A stretch of DNA of 64,000 nt. Source: CAWDMC01 sp963803295. GTDB lineage: Bacteria; Acidobacteriota; Terriglobia; UBA7540. The DNA lies in NCBI GenBank assembly GCA_963803295.1, contig CAWDMC010000011.1, forward strand, positions 310,001 through 374,000, given 5' to 3'. Under the pieces are notes generated by a model, which ran no database searches, was not told where the DNA came from, and saw only the letters and a list, made by a program, of their open reading frames with translations. A program made the translations under genes and the position numbers. Below, piece after piece: positions 33,943-43,186 of this stretch. How positions within the stretch are numbered: the stretch's first letter is position 1; each line of letters begins with the position of its first letter.

Positions 33943-36492
33943 ATGAGCATTAATCGCCGCAAGTTCGTTCGAGACTCGGCTCTTGCTGTCGGCGGTCTGG
34001 CAGGCCTCGCCAGCGGGCCCGCCGTGGGACCCGTCGTGGGAATCGGCTCCGCGCCAGAGAGAGACTCAGCGGGGCGACACGAAAGCGGATCGGCGGAAGG
34101 GGAAGCTGGCCCTCGCGGGGACCGCCTGTTCCCGACCAATGTTGCCAGCGGGGATTGGACGCAGTTTCAGGCGGAAGGCTTTTCGCAGCCGGTCTGCGGT
34201 GTGGTTTACCGCAAGGAAAATGCGGTCCCAAACGGCATGCCCCTCGGCGGCGTGAGTACCGGGTTTATCAACGTAGAAACCAATGGTGCCTGGGGTCAAA
34301 CCTCTCAATTTAATTCCGGGGTTCCCATCCGGGGGCCCCTCGGTCTGCCGTTCCTGGGCGTGAGCGTGGGCGGCCGGACGTGGCTGCTTACAACCGACGA
34401 AACCGTAGGTACTGGGAACGCTACCGACATTGATTACTGGGGACATTACCCGGTGGCCGATCTCGAATACGAGACCGGGGCTTCTGTTGCGGTCGCCTTG
34501 CGGGCCTGGACACCGTTTATCCCGGGCGACGTACTGGCCTCGAATATTCCGGCGGCGATTTTTGAAGTCCACTTGCGGAACCGTTCTTCATCTTCGCAAA
34601 AGGGGACGCTGGGGTTTAGCTTTCCCGGGCCGACTCAGGCCGAAGCGCAGATCAGTCCTGAAAGCCCCCGCGCACTGCAATTTATCGACTGGTTTCCGGC
34701 CAGCCAGGCGGCGGAACAGGGCTTGATACCGGCGAGCCGGAAGGAGATTGAGCGAGCAGGTTTCCACGGCTTATCCGTGACCTCTGAAAAGGGAACGGGC
34801 TATGTGCTGGGCGTGATCGGCGATGAAAAGCCTCGCTTCGGGGGCACCCTCGGCCATGTAGGCTATGACTTCTCGAGCGGCCAGGAATGGGCCGCGATTC
34901 ACCACAGTCTGCCGCGGTCGTCCGAAACGGATTTTGCTTCGTCAATGGCCGTCGATTTTGAACTGAGCCCCGGCCAGACCCGCCTGGTGCGCATCGTGCT
35001 CGCCTGGTATTCACCGATCTGGAAGGGTGAGGGCTCACACTACTTCCATCGCATGTACACGAAACACTATAAGGATGCTGCCGAGGTCGCCTTTGCCATA
35101 TCCCGAGGGCACGCAACGCTGCTGAAACGCATCCTGGCCTGGCAACAGACCGTCTATACGGCGAACCACCTCCCGGTATGGCTGAGAGAATCGCTGGTGA
35201 ATATTCTGCACCTCACGACGAAGACCGGATATTGGGCGCAATCCAAGCAGCCCATCGGCGACTGGTGCAAAGAGGAAGACGGCCTTTTTGGTATGAATGA
35301 ATGCCCGCGCGAGTGCCCGCAGATCGAGTGCATCCCGTGCAGCTTCTACGGGAACATCCCGGTGGTCTATTTCTTCCCGGAGCTGGCCCTTTCCACCTTG
35401 CGAGGCTACAAGGCCTATCAGTACCCGAACGGTGCCGCTCCCTGGGTCTTTGGCGGTTGCACGTCAGGGGCGGCGGACGGCTACCAGGCTACGGATGGCA
35501 CCGAGATGGCCATACCCTCGCCAGGGTATCAGACTACTCTGAATGGCCCCTGTTACGTCGACATGTTCGATCGCTACTGGCTGAAGACCGGGCGCAAGGA
35601 TGATGTCCTGCAGGAGTTCTATCCATCGCTCAAAAAGACCACGATCTACACCATGAGCTTGAGGTCAGGCCCGGACGGCATTGTGAGCGTCCCCGAAGGT
35701 AATCGCAATCCGACGCAACCGCATGCTAAACCGGGAGCCGGGCTGGACTGGTTTGAGGGAAACGGCTGGTTTGGGATGACTCCCCACGTGGGTGGAATTC
35801 ACCTGGCGCAGGTTCGCATAATCGAGCGCCTGGCGGAGCGAATGGGCGATCACGAGTTTGCCGGCCAGTGCAGGAAGTGGTTTGAGCAGGGCAGCGCTGC
35901 CATGGAAGACAAGCTCTGGACTGGAAAATATTACTTGTCCTACTACGAACCAGAAAGCGGGAAGAAGTCGGACCTGGTGTTCGGATACCAGCTTGACGGC
36001 GACTGGATGTGTTTCTATCACGGACTGCCCGGCGTCTTTCGCCCCAGCCGCGCCAAAACCACGCTCGATACCATCGAGCGCACCTGCATGGCGATTGCTC
36101 CTTACGGGGCTGCCAATTTTGCCAACCCAGATGGTACGGTGGCAGACTCGGAGAAGTTCATGGCTGCCGGCTGGGGCCTTGACTACGGCTCGTATGGATA
36201 CTTCCCTCCGGAAGTCTGGATGCTGGCTGCCACCTACCTTTATCAGGGAAAACGCGACGTCGGCCTCAAGCTGGCGAAGAACTGTATGTGGGGCATTGTC
36301 AAGTACGGTTACACCTGGACGCAGCCGAATATTGTGAATGGTTCGACCGGCAAACGCGTCTACGGCAGCGATTATTACCAGAACATGATGTTATGGGCAG
36401 TACCTGCCGCTATCGAAGGGAAGGATTTGGGCCAGGCGTGTGCAACCGGGGAACTCATCGATCTGGTAATCAGCGCTGGAGCCAAAGCATAG
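33943..36492 (+). CDS. GH116-family beta-glucosidase/glucosylceramidase-like protein, Tat-exported
   Basis: The 849-residue protein starts with a twin-arginine signal (NRRKFVRDSA, followed by a hydrophobic Ala/Gly stretch), then the GBA2 N-terminal-like domain (CGVVYRKEN, PLGGVSTGFINVETNG) and the DUF608 catalytic (alpha/alpha)6 domain. Conserved blocks include YGNIPVVYFFPELALSTLRGYKAYQ, DGTEMAIPSPGYQTTLNGPCYVDMFDRYW and FGMTPHVGGIHLAQ. GH116 enzymes cleave beta-glucosides, beta-xylosides or glucosylceramide. The ATG at 33943 has GGGGGGTGAA upstream. It is closely similar over its whole length to the protein at 61137-63698. An Ldh-family dehydrogenase follows 61 bp downstream. Confidence 0.88.
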   Translation: MSINRRKFVRDSALAVGGLAGLASGPAVGPVVGIGSAPERDSAGRHESGSAEGEAGPRGDRLFPTNVASGDWTQFQAEGFSQPVCGVVYRKENAVPNGMPLGGVSTGFINVETNGAWGQTSQFNSGVPIRGPLGLPFLGVSVGGRTWLLTTDETVGTGNATDIDYWGHYPVADLEYETGASVAVALRAWTPFIPGDVLASNIPAAIFEVHLRNRSSSSQKGTLGFSFPGPTQAEAQISPESPRALQFIDWFPASQAAEQGLIPASRKEIERAGFHGLSVTSEKGTGYVLGVIGDEKPRFGGTLGHVGYDFSSGQEWAAIHHSLPRSSETDFASSMAVDFELSPGQTRLVRIVLAWYSPIWKGEGSHYFHRMYTKHYKDAAEVAFAISRGHATLLKRILAWQQTVYTANHLPVWLRESLVNILHLTTKTGYWAQSKQPIGDWCKEEDGLFGMNECPRECPQIECIPCSFYGNIPVVYFFPELALSTLRGYKAYQYPNGAAPWVFGGCTSGAADGYQATDGTEMAIPSPGYQTTLNGPCYVDMFDRYWLKTGRKDDVLQEFYPSLKKTTIYTMSLRSGPDGIVSVPEGNRNPTQPHAKPGAGLDWFEGNGWFGMTPHVGGIHLAQVRIIERLAERMGDHEFAGQCRKWFEQGSAAMEDKLWTGKYYLSYYEPESGKKSDLVFGYQLDGDWMCFYHGLPGVFRPSRAKTTLDTIERTCMAIAPYGAANFANPDGTVADSEKFMAAGWGLDYGSYGYFPPEVWMLAATYLYQGKRDVGLKLAKNCMWGIVKYGYTWTQPNIVNGSTGKRVYGSDYYQNMMLWAVPAAIEGKDLGQACATGELIDLVISAGAKA

Positions 36493-36553
36493 CCGTCGGT
36501 AAATGCGAGTGACTAATTGACGAGGCTCTTTTCAGAAAGGCCAGGTCTCCAGG

Positions 36554-37609
36554 ATGCCTACTCTGCCCTACGCTCGCCTGCACCAATTCGTTCAAAGGGT
36601 ATTTGAAAGCTGCGGCGCTCCTAAGGCTGAGGCGCAGATTGTTGCCGACCACCTGCTCACTGCCAATCTGGTTGGCGTTGATTCCCACGGCCTGATCCGG
36701 GTCACGCAATACCTCGACGAAATTCGGGCCGGATCGATCGTCCCGGGGGCGCCCATTACGGTTCTGAATGAAACTGAAACAACCGCGGTCGTGGATGGCG
36801 CCTGGAACTTCGGCATGGTGGCGGCGTTACGCGCCATGGAGGTGGGACTCGAAAAGGCGCGTGAACACCGCACTGCATGTGTGGTGACCCGGCGGTGTGG
36901 ACACGCCGGCCGGCTCGGGCACTACACCAGTTATGCGGCCGAGCGCGGATTTTTTGCTTTCGGCGTCTGCAACTCCCCACGACACGGCCATTTTGTGCTG
37001 CCGTGGGGCGGCCGCGAGGCACGGTTAGCCACGAACCCGATTTCCTATGGAGTTCCGACCGATTTTGGCCATCCGATTGTGGCTGATTTTTCGACCGCGG
37101 CGGCGCCCGAGGGCAAAATCCGCCTGTACCGCGACCGCGGAGTGCAAGTGCCTGAAGGCTGGATTGTGGATGGTGAAGGCAAGGCCACTAAGGAGCCGGG
37201 TGATTTTTACGGGCCACCCCAGGGCGCGATCCTGCCTTTTGGGGGTGAGTCCGGCTACCGCGGCTACGCTTTGTCTCTGCTTGTGGAAATTCTGGGTGGC
37301 GCGCTCGGAGGCCTTGATATCACGGTCGATCAGCCCGGAAATGGTCTGGCGTTCATAGTAATCGACCTATCGGCGTTCCTTCCCATGACCGAGTTGCTTC
37401 CGCTGATTGATAAAGTCAGAACCTACATGAAATCAAGTCCTCCGGCGGCGGGTTCTTCGGGCGTATTGCTGCCGGGAGAGCCGGAATACTTGCAGGCCGA
37501 GATCCGTAAGCAAACCGGGATTCCTGTCGACGACAACCTTTGGGAGAAGACGCGGCACTGCGCGGAGGCCCTCGGAGTTGCTTGGGAACCCGGCATCAAA
37601 GAAAACTGA
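36554..37609 (+). CDS. Ldh-family (LDH2/MDH2) NAD(P)-dependent oxidoreductase
   Basis: The 351-residue protein belongs to the malate/L-lactate dehydrogenase 2 superfamily (AllD, DpkA, YjmC/YiaK types). The signature segment NLVGVDSHGLIRVTQYLDEI at about residues 36-55 contains the conserved Asp-Ser-His. RRCGHAGRLGHYTSYAAERG and NPISYGVPTDF-GHPIVADFSTAA are also typical. The family reduces or oxidises 2-hydroxy/2-keto acids, including 2,3-diketo-gulonate and ureidoglycolate. It follows the GH116 gene in the same direction and precedes an oppositely oriented sugar-acid operon, which suggests a keto-acid substrate; the exact one cannot be deduced. Confidence 0.88.
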   Translation: MPTLPYARLHQFVQRVFESCGAPKAEAQIVADHLLTANLVGVDSHGLIRVTQYLDEIRAGSIVPGAPITVLNETETTAVVDGAWNFGMVAALRAMEVGLEKAREHRTACVVTRRCGHAGRLGHYTSYAAERGFFAFGVCNSPRHGHFVLPWGGREARLATNPISYGVPTDFGHPIVADFSTAAAPEGKIRLYRDRGVQVPEGWIVDGEGKATKEPGDFYGPPQGAILPFGGESGYRGYALSLLVEILGGALGGLDITVDQPGNGLAFIVIDLSAFLPMTELLPLIDKVRTYMKSSPPAAGSSGVLLPGEPEYLQAEIRKQTGIPVDDNLWEKTRHCAEALGVAWEPGIKEN

Positions 37610-37644
37610 TGGGCGCCGTTACGACGTCCCGCCGCAGCTGGCCG

Positions 37645-38538
37645 TTACGCGGCCCTACCGGCTCCGCTCGACTTCAGGCCGGTAATCTTCCGGGCTTCAT
37701 CAGGTGTCGCAATCTCACGCCCGACTTCCCGGGCGATCCTCACGGCTTTCTCCACCAGTTCAGCATTGTTCCTGGCGAAAGTCCCTTTGTCATCTACATA
37801 CGGACTGTCTTCCATGCCGACACGAATGTGCCCGCCTAGCAGGATCGACTGGGTCAGCACCGTCCAATGGGTCGGCGGATCCATGTCGCTCACGCTATAG
37901 TTGAAATTATCGGGCTTGTGGTCGTGCATATACTGCAGGGCCTTCACGGTAGAGGGCGTCCAGCAGCCGCCGGGCCATCCGAGGAAGAACGTCGTCCACA
38001 CCGGTGTGTCAAGGATTCCTTTCTGGATCATGCGCTGGGCGTTCCATATGGCGCCGTAGTGAAAGGACTCCACCTCGGGCTTCACGCCGTTTTCCTTGGT
38101 GTAGATGCAGTACTTCTCGAGTTCTTCGCGATCGTGAATGCCATAGAGCTCGACCGGAGGGTAGTTGGGGTCGGGCTGAAAACACTCATCGTGAGCATTG
38201 AAGCAGATGGACATCATGTCGGGCCTCTGCTTCATGAGCTCTACCCGCTGGGGGAATCGCCCATTGGCGATGCCATACTGGATGATCGGCTTCACTTTGG
38301 AGGTGATGAGGTCCCTCAAGCGCTGCCAGCCGGGCAGATCCAGATCCGAAAGCTTGGTGCCATCAGGCCTGATCTTTTCGTCCAAGGTGTACGGCCCATG
38401 CAAATGGCATATTGCCGCGCCGGCGTTTACGGAGCGGACGTACTCCTCCGCCAGTGCTTCGACACCTTTGGGATTATAGGGATTCCGCGGATAGGACATA
38501 GTCGAATCGCAGGTAATGGTGATCACCAGTTTGTCCAT
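37645..38538 (-). CDS. BKACE (DUF849) beta-keto acid cleavage enzyme
   Basis: The protein is about 297 residues from the ATG at 38538, which has GGAGG eight bases upstream (an upstream TTG at 38553 is poorer). The Zn-binding H-x-H is His45/His47 in ICHLHGP, and the barrel end motif SILLGGHIRVGMEDSPYV carries the conserved Gly and Glu. BKACE enzymes condense a beta-keto acid with acetyl-CoA to give acetoacetate and a new acyl-CoA. It is the last gene of the five-gene minus-strand operon, so its beta-keto acid probably arises from the upstream dehydrogenase. Confidence 0.9.
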   Translation of the reverse strand: MDKLVITITCDSTMSYPRNPYNPKGVEALAEEYVRSVNAGAAICHLHGPYTLDEKIRPDGTKLSDLDLPGWQRLRDLITSKVKPIIQYGIANGRFPQRVELMKQRPDMMSICFNAHDECFQPDPNYPPVELYGIHDREELEKYCIYTKENGVKPEVESFHYGAIWNAQRMIQKGILDTPVWTTFFLGWPGGCWTPSTVKALQYMHDHKPDNFNYSVSDMDPPTHWTVLTQSILLGGHIRVGMEDSPYVDDKGTFARNNAELVEKAVRIAREVGREIATPDEARKITGLKSSGAGRAA

Positions 38539-38572
38539 GATATTCGCCTCCAAAAAGATTCGGGCCGTGCCT

Positions 38573-39604
38573 TCATTCTTTCACAGTGATAACGACGCGG
38601 CCAACCGCTCCCCGACGCATGAAATCGAACGCCTGATTGATTTCGTCGAGTCCAAAGCGCCTGGCGATAATCGGCTTTACGACGCCTGCCTGCAGCAATC
38701 GGATCGCCTCTACCATGTCCTCGCGGGTTCCGTTGCGAGAGCCGACAATTTCGAGCTCTTTCTGCGCGATTTCAGTTGTGTTGATGGAAGGGAAGTCGTG
38801 TTCCTCGCCGATTACCACGATCCGGCCGCAGCGCATGACGTAGTCGGCGCTCGCTCGCATAGTCTGAGCTGTTCCCACGCAATCGAAGACGCACTGCGCT
38901 CCGAAGCCCTGCGTGTAGCTCTTGATCTGGTCGGACGCCTCGTCGCTCCCCAGTTTTGCCACCAAAGCCGCCCCCACTTCACGAGCCAAGCGAAGGCTCT
39001 CATCCCTGCGACTGACGCCAATCGCCCGGATCCCCGCAGCTGTCAAGAGTTGAATCAGAATGAGACCAATGCCGCCTGATCCGACGACGACGGCCGTATC
39101 TCCGAGGTGAAGGCCTGAGCGTTTGAGAGCGTGGACGGAAGTTACGACCGCGTCGGCGAGGAGGCCACCAACGTCAAAGGGTACCTGATCGGGAAGGAGG
39201 TAGAGATTCTCAGCGGGCGATTTGAAGTATTCTGCGAAAGCCCCTGGCACCAAAACGCCGAGAATACCCTTCAATTGCGTGCATTGCTGCTGGCGTCCGA
39301 CGCGGCAGTAGTAACAGGTTCCGCAGTTCATAAAGAGATGGGGAACGACGCGATCGCCTGGACGGAGTCCGTCCACGGACTTGCCGACCTCGACCACCAC
39401 ACCTGACGGCTCGTGCCCGAGAATGTGGGGAAGCGGCGGAACGTAACCAAAGCCGCCCAGGATGTGCAGATCTGTACCGCAGATGCCGCAGCTCCGGCTC
39501 TCGACCAGTACCTCGGTGGGCCCGATCTGCGGGACCGGTACTTCCTCGATGGTCAGCGGCTTACCGACCGCATGCATCACAGCGGCTTTCATTAACGAAG
39601 TCAT
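38573..39604 (-). CDS. Zinc-dependent medium-chain dehydrogenase
   Basis: The 343-residue MDR has the catalytic-zinc region with Cys39/Cys42 (SCGICGTD) and His64-Glu65 (GHEPSG). Four structural-zinc cysteines lie at about 94, 97, 100 and 108 (CGTCYYCRVGRQQQC). The NAD-binding loop is VVVGSGGIG near 168-176. Family members oxidise polyols or hydroxy acids (sorbitol, threonine, galactitol-phosphate types). The gene lies 34 bp upstream of the BKACE start and 38 bp after the TIM-barrel isomerase stop. The likely job is oxidation of a hydroxyl on a sugar-derived acid in this pathway; substrate is not predictable. Confidence 0.92.
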   Translation of the reverse strand: MTSLMKAAVMHAVGKPLTIEEVPVPQIGPTEVLVESRSCGICGTDLHILGGFGYVPPLPHILGHEPSGVVVEVGKSVDGLRPGDRVVPHLFMNCGTCYYCRVGRQQQCTQLKGILGVLVPGAFAEYFKSPAENLYLLPDQVPFDVGGLLADAVVTSVHALKRSGLHLGDTAVVVGSGGIGLILIQLLTAAGIRAIGVSRRDESLRLAREVGAALVAKLGSDEASDQIKSYTQGFGAQCVFDCVGTAQTMRASADYVMRCGRIVVIGEEHDFPSINTTEIAQKELEIVGSRNGTREDMVEAIRLLQAGVVKPIIARRFGLDEINQAFDFMRRGAVGRVVITVKE

Positions 39605-39642
39605 CTCTGCCTCGGTCCACAGCCATATTCCCGAAGGATCTG

Positions 39643-40461
39643 CTAGCAGGACAGGCCCAAAAAGTCACAGGCCTCTTTCATGCAAGCTCCGCTCGAGCGC
39701 AGCGCCTGGACAGGCATCGGATAACCATAGAGATCGAGCGTGATAGTGCCATCGTAACCGATTTCGCGAAACGCCTCGAGCATGGTTTGAATGGGTAAAC
39801 GGCCGCTGCCCGGCGGAAAGTGGAGTTCCGATGTTTTCTGGTCACTGTCAGAAAAATGAATGTGACGGATGCGAGGGCCGAGATTTCGGATTGCCGTCAG
39901 GTAATCTTGCGGCCGGCCGACGCCGTAATGGCAGAAATCGAACATCACCCCGAAATGGGCCGGATCGAGGGCATCGCAAAGCTTCATCAGGAAGCGATCG
40001 CTCATTCCCACCGTGAACGGATGGGGCTCGACGAGCAGCCTGATGCCCTGTGGCTTCAACACCTGCTCGGCGGTGCGGAACAGCTCGATCAACCGTGGCA
40101 GGAGCCGCTCCAGCCAATACCATTCGCTGGTGCCGCGAGGGGCGACCCCTTCCCAAATCATCACATCCTTGCTGCCCAAAGACAGGGCAATGGCAGCATC
40201 GGCTTTCAATCCCTCCAGGGTCAGTTCGAGTTCTTCATCGCTGCCAAACGGACGGAAATATTCTTCCCCGACTACATTCAGTCCGCCCATGGAGATGCCC
40301 AGTTCCCTCGCGTACGCCACCATCTTCTCTCTTAGCTCATCTGTCTTGCAGCGGCGCAAGTGGTGTTTCCACATTTCGAGGCTGTCGAAGCCGCAGTCCC
40401 TGAAGGTGCGCAAAGCCTCTTCCAGCGTGTAGTCTTCAAGGGTAATCGAGCTGCCCCGCAT
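39643..40461 (-). CDS. Sugar phosphate isomerase/epimerase-like TIM barrel protein
   Basis: The protein is about 272 residues from the ATG at 40461, preceded by AAAGGATTG; the open frame to 40542 overlaps the transporter gene. The xylose-isomerase-like TIM barrel metal ligands are visible: Glu in LLVEPHPF, Asp-His in MFDFCHYGVG, His in RHIHFSDSD and a C-terminal acidic residue in TLDLYG. Members include hydroxypyruvate isomerase, tagatose/psicose epimerase and inosose dehydratase-related enzymes. It sits between the transporter and the Zn-dehydrogenase, implying isomerisation of an imported sugar or sugar acid. Confidence 0.88.
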   Translation of the reverse strand: MRGSSITLEDYTLEEALRTFRDCGFDSLEMWKHHLRRCKTDELREKMVAYARELGISMGGLNVVGEEYFRPFGSDEELELTLEGLKADAAIALSLGSKDVMIWEGVAPRGTSEWYWLERLLPRLIELFRTAEQVLKPQGIRLLVEPHPFTVGMSDRFLMKLCDALDPAHFGVMFDFCHYGVGRPQDYLTAIRNLGPRIRHIHFSDSDQKTSELHFPPGSGRLPIQTMLEAFREIGYDGTITLDLYGYPMPVQALRSSGACMKEACDFLGLSC

Positions 40462-40531
40462 GGGTGCAATCCTTTCGCGTACGTGTTGCTGTTGGAAGGA
40501 AATTCCAGGCGCCAAGTTAGCCGGTTTAGCA

Positions 40532-41878
40532 CTAAACTTCAAGCGCTAATTGCCCGCCGTCGTCCGGCAGATCCACGGCCGCGGCAGGCTCGGCTCTTCC
40601 CATCGCAAGATAAGCAACAATCCCGACAAGGCATACCAGCGCCGTTACCAAGAACGCTGCATGCCAACTGTAGCGCGCGGCCAGATATCCGGTGACCACC
40701 GGCGCGAGCACTCCTGACAGATTGGCGATCGAATTCTGCACTCCGATGAAGCTTCCCGCAGACCGCGGCAGAAGGTTCAGCGACCCGCTGGCGTACACGG
40801 GAGTCGATCCGGTCATGAGGAGGGCGGCGAGGCAAAGCAGTACCACAATCGTGGTCGGATGCGAGGCGTAGGGCAGCAGAACCAGGATCGCCGCTGCGCC
40901 CAAGAATGAAAGCAGAAATAGCTTGCTGATCCGAGTGCGATTGTGCCGGAAACTCAGCCGATCAAGGAGGAATCCCGAGATATTTGCACCCAGGAGTGCG
41001 CAGAGAAAAGGCAGCCCCGAGCCGAGAGCCATGTTCTGAAGCGAGAAATGGCGAGCTAGCAGAAGATAGGCGGGAAGCCACGAAATCAGGAAGTAACTGA
41101 ACCAGTTCGAGGAAAAATGCAGCAGGAACACCGCCCAAGCGGCCGGAGCGCGAAGGATCAAAGCCCAGGGAACCGTCCGGACCCGAACCAGGGGAGGCCG
41201 TCCGGCGATAATGTGCTCAAGCTCTTTCTTGCTGAGGGTTGAGCAATCGTCGGGGCGGTTTGATGCGCCCTTACGCCAGCCGAGGAGCCACACAACGCCC
41301 AGGCCCGCAAAGATATAGAAGATCGCTCGCCATCCCCACAAACGCAGAACCAGCGAGGCCAGGGGGAACGCCAGTACGGATCCAGCGTAGCCGCCGCTCC
41401 AGGCAAAGCCGGCCGCGCGTGAATATTCTTCGCGCGGGAACCAGCGCGCCAGCACCGCGCCAATCGAGGGTACGGTCGCGCTTTCGCCGATACCCATTGC
41501 CGCCCGCACCACAAGAAGCCCCGCGAGCGAAGGCGCAATAGGCGTGAGCGCGGTAAAGAGAGACCAGGAGGCAACACCGCACGCGAATGTTCGCTTAGGG
41601 CCCCAGCGGTCGGCGGCGATGCCGGCGGGGATCATGAAGGCAACGTAGCCGAAATAAAATGCCGAGAAGACCCATCCCATCTGGACGGTGTCCCATCCGT
41701 ACTCGCGCATCATGGAGGGTGCGGCGACGGAAATGTTGACGCGATCCCAGGTGGCGATCATGAGCCCAAGAAAGCACAGCATTGAAATGTCCGTGCGCTT
41801 GGGCCACGGCAGGAATCGCCGGGGTGGTTTGATATTTTCGACAGAAGGCTCGGCTTGGTTTCGGGCGGCGGTGCTCAT
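40532..41878 (-). CDS. MFS transporter, ACS-type sugar-acid permease
   Basis: The 448-residue protein has about twelve membrane helices. The helix 1 region WDRVNISVAAPSMMREYGWD, the helix 2 segment FYFGYVAFMIPAGIAADRWGPKR and the helix 5 region WFPREEYSRAAGF are typical of the anion:cation symporter group (hexuronate, galactonate, glucarate, phthalate carriers). The N-terminal 30 residues are cytoplasmic and basic. It lies 75 bp downstream of the HpcH/HpaI aldolase stop and is followed by the isomerase gene, so it probably imports the sugar acid degraded by this operon. Confidence 0.9.
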   Translation of the reverse strand: MSTAARNQAEPSVENIKPPRRFLPWPKRTDISMLCFLGLMIATWDRVNISVAAPSMMREYGWDTVQMGWVFSAFYFGYVAFMIPAGIAADRWGPKRTFACGVASWSLFTALTPIAPSLAGLLVVRAAMGIGESATVPSIGAVLARWFPREEYSRAAGFAWSGGYAGSVLAFPLASLVLRLWGWRAIFYIFAGLGVVWLLGWRKGASNRPDDCSTLSKKELEHIIAGRPPLVRVRTVPWALILRAPAAWAVFLLHFSSNWFSYFLISWLPAYLLLARHFSLQNMALGSGLPFLCALLGANISGFLLDRLSFRHNRTRISKLFLLSFLGAAAILVLLPYASHPTTIVVLLCLAALLMTGSTPVYASGSLNLLPRSAGSFIGVQNSIANLSGVLAPVVTGYLAARYSWHAAFLVTALVCLVGIVAYLAMGRAEPAAAVDLPDDGGQLALEV

Positions 41879-41952
41879 GTAATGTGTCGGCGTGTCGGCG
41901 CGGTTACGAGTTGGCTTTGCTCTTCGCGGCTACGGGTGAGAAGGATCCACTG

Positions 41953-42747
41953 TCAATAGAGCACGCGTCCGCCGGTTGTGACCCCTTTGAGTTGGCCAAT
42001 TGCCTGCTTATAGCCCTCGAATATCACTGCTGAATCGCTCGAATAAAGCAGGAAGCGGCCGCCGCGTTTTCTGGCTTCGAAGAGCATCGGCATATCCCGA
42101 GTCTGTAGACCTGCGGCCACTCCGTGCTTGGCCCCGGCAGCGATGACGCGATCCATGGCAGCCCAGAAAATCGGATTCTCGAACTGCTGCAGAATACCCA
42201 GGGACAAAGTGAGATCGTAGGGTCCAACGAAAAGAGCATCGACTCCGGGGAGCGCGGCGATCTCCTCAACACACTCGAGCCCCTCCCGAGTCTCAATCAT
42301 CAATACGGCCATCGTTTCGCGGTTGGCGGACTCCACCTGTTCCGTCGCAGGCTTGTCCTCGAGGTCGCTGACGATCGTTCGAAGACCGAAGCCGCGCCGT
42401 CCCAGAGGCGGGAATTTCATGACCTCCAGGGCAGCCTTCGCCTCATTGACGGAACGCAGCCGGGGAACGATGATCCCCATGGCCCCGACGTCCAAGGCTC
42501 GTGAGATTAGCGGAGGATGGTTTTCGGTGACCCTGACGAGCGGGATGATCCCCGCCGTTCTTGCGGCCCGGCAGAGAGCCTGGATTTGCGGATACGTGGC
42601 CGGTGAGTGCTCGGTGTCAATAAAGAATAAATCGAGGCCGGCCGCCGCCAGGATCACAGCTGTCTCCGGATCCAGGCAATCCTCCAGCGATGTTCCATAC
42701 ACACACTTGCCCGCGTGAAGGCTCTCCTTAGCAGCATTCCTCTGCAT
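41953..42747 (-). CDS. HpcH/HpaI-family 2-keto-3-deoxy acid aldolase
   Basis: The protein is about 264 residues from the ATG at 42747 with an AGGAGG site five bases upstream (the GTG at 42768 is less likely). Class II pyruvate aldolase features are FIDTEHSP, the RVTENHPPLISRALDVGAMGIIVPR barrel segment, metal ligand Glu in MIETREGLE and Asp in LFVGPYDLTLSLG. These enzymes split 2-keto-3-deoxy sugar acids or 4-hydroxy-2-keto acids into pyruvate and an aldehyde. It is the first gene of the operon and faces the RhaT-like gene across a 439-bp divergent region. Confidence 0.92.
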   Translation of the reverse strand: MQRNAAKESLHAGKCVYGTSLEDCLDPETAVILAAAGLDLFFIDTEHSPATYPQIQALCRAARTAGIIPLVRVTENHPPLISRALDVGAMGIIVPRLRSVNEAKAALEVMKFPPLGRRGFGLRTIVSDLEDKPATEQVESANRETMAVLMIETREGLECVEEIAALPGVDALFVGPYDLTLSLGILQQFENPIFWAAMDRVIAAGAKHGVAAGLQTRDMPMLFEARKRGGRFLLYSSDSAVIFEGYKQAIGQLKGVTTGGRVLY

Positions 42748-42880
42748 TATTCCTCCTGGTGAGGACACATTGTTGCGAAAACGAGTCTGGCGGTCAATTG
42801 AATTCTGTGGAGGCCGAGACCACCGCCCGACGATCAGCCGCTAAATAGTCTGCTTTCGTCGATGGACGAATTCGATTTTC

Positions 42881-42912
42881 TGCTTGACAAGCACTGGTCA
42901 GCATGCTGGAAT
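42881..42912 (+). promoter_or_regulatory. Candidate promoter with overlapping palindromes
   Basis: TTGACA at 42884-42889 and TGGAAT at 42907-42912 are 17 bp apart, oriented toward the RhaT-like gene. Two palindromes overlap them: TGCTTG-A-CAAGCA at 42881-42893 across the -35 and CAGCATGCTG at 42899-42908 touching the -10. Such placement would suit a repressor operator. This is a reading by eye and no regulator gene is adjacent. Confidence 0.35.
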
Positions 42913-43004
42913 CGACGCCTCCAAACGATAAAGCAATTGCGGGAAGGGCATCCAGCGACCGCGTGTTCGTGGGGTATGCGAAATACAATGGCATGGTTTT
43001 CTGT

Positions 43005-43051
43005 GGCGCCGCCCTATGAGCAGCGAGAAGACGCTGGCCGCAGGCGGCGCC
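43005..43051. repeat. GC-rich inverted repeat
   Basis: GGCGCCGCC at 43005-43013 is the exact reverse complement of GGCGGCGCC at 43043-43051, with a 29-nt loop. It lies about 140 bp upstream of the RhaT-like start and could fold in the leader RNA. No second copy was seen in the window. Confidence 0.4.
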
Positions 43052-43186
43052 CGACGGGCCGGATGCCCGTGCCACATCGAGGCGGGATGGCCATCGTGGC
43101 CATGTCGTGCAGAAATGTACAAACCCCAGACTCCGGTCGCAGACCGACGTTACAGAATTGCCGTTTCCGAGGCTTGAGGAAACCCC

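Larger units (their letters stand above)
42748..43186. other. Divergent intergenic region upstream of aldolase operon and RhaT-like gene
   Basis: No credible coding frame is present. The region contains two short palindromes overlapping a possible plus-strand promoter (42881-42912) and a GC-rich inverted repeat (43005-43051). A further Gly/Cys-rich low-complexity stretch (ATGGCCAT and GTGGCCAT variants) extends to about 43110. Confidence 0.65.

Noticed and set aside
43060..43115. ATGGCCAT/GTGGCCAT repeats as a CRISPR-like or tandem array
   Set aside because: Only two short imperfect units with no regular spacers.
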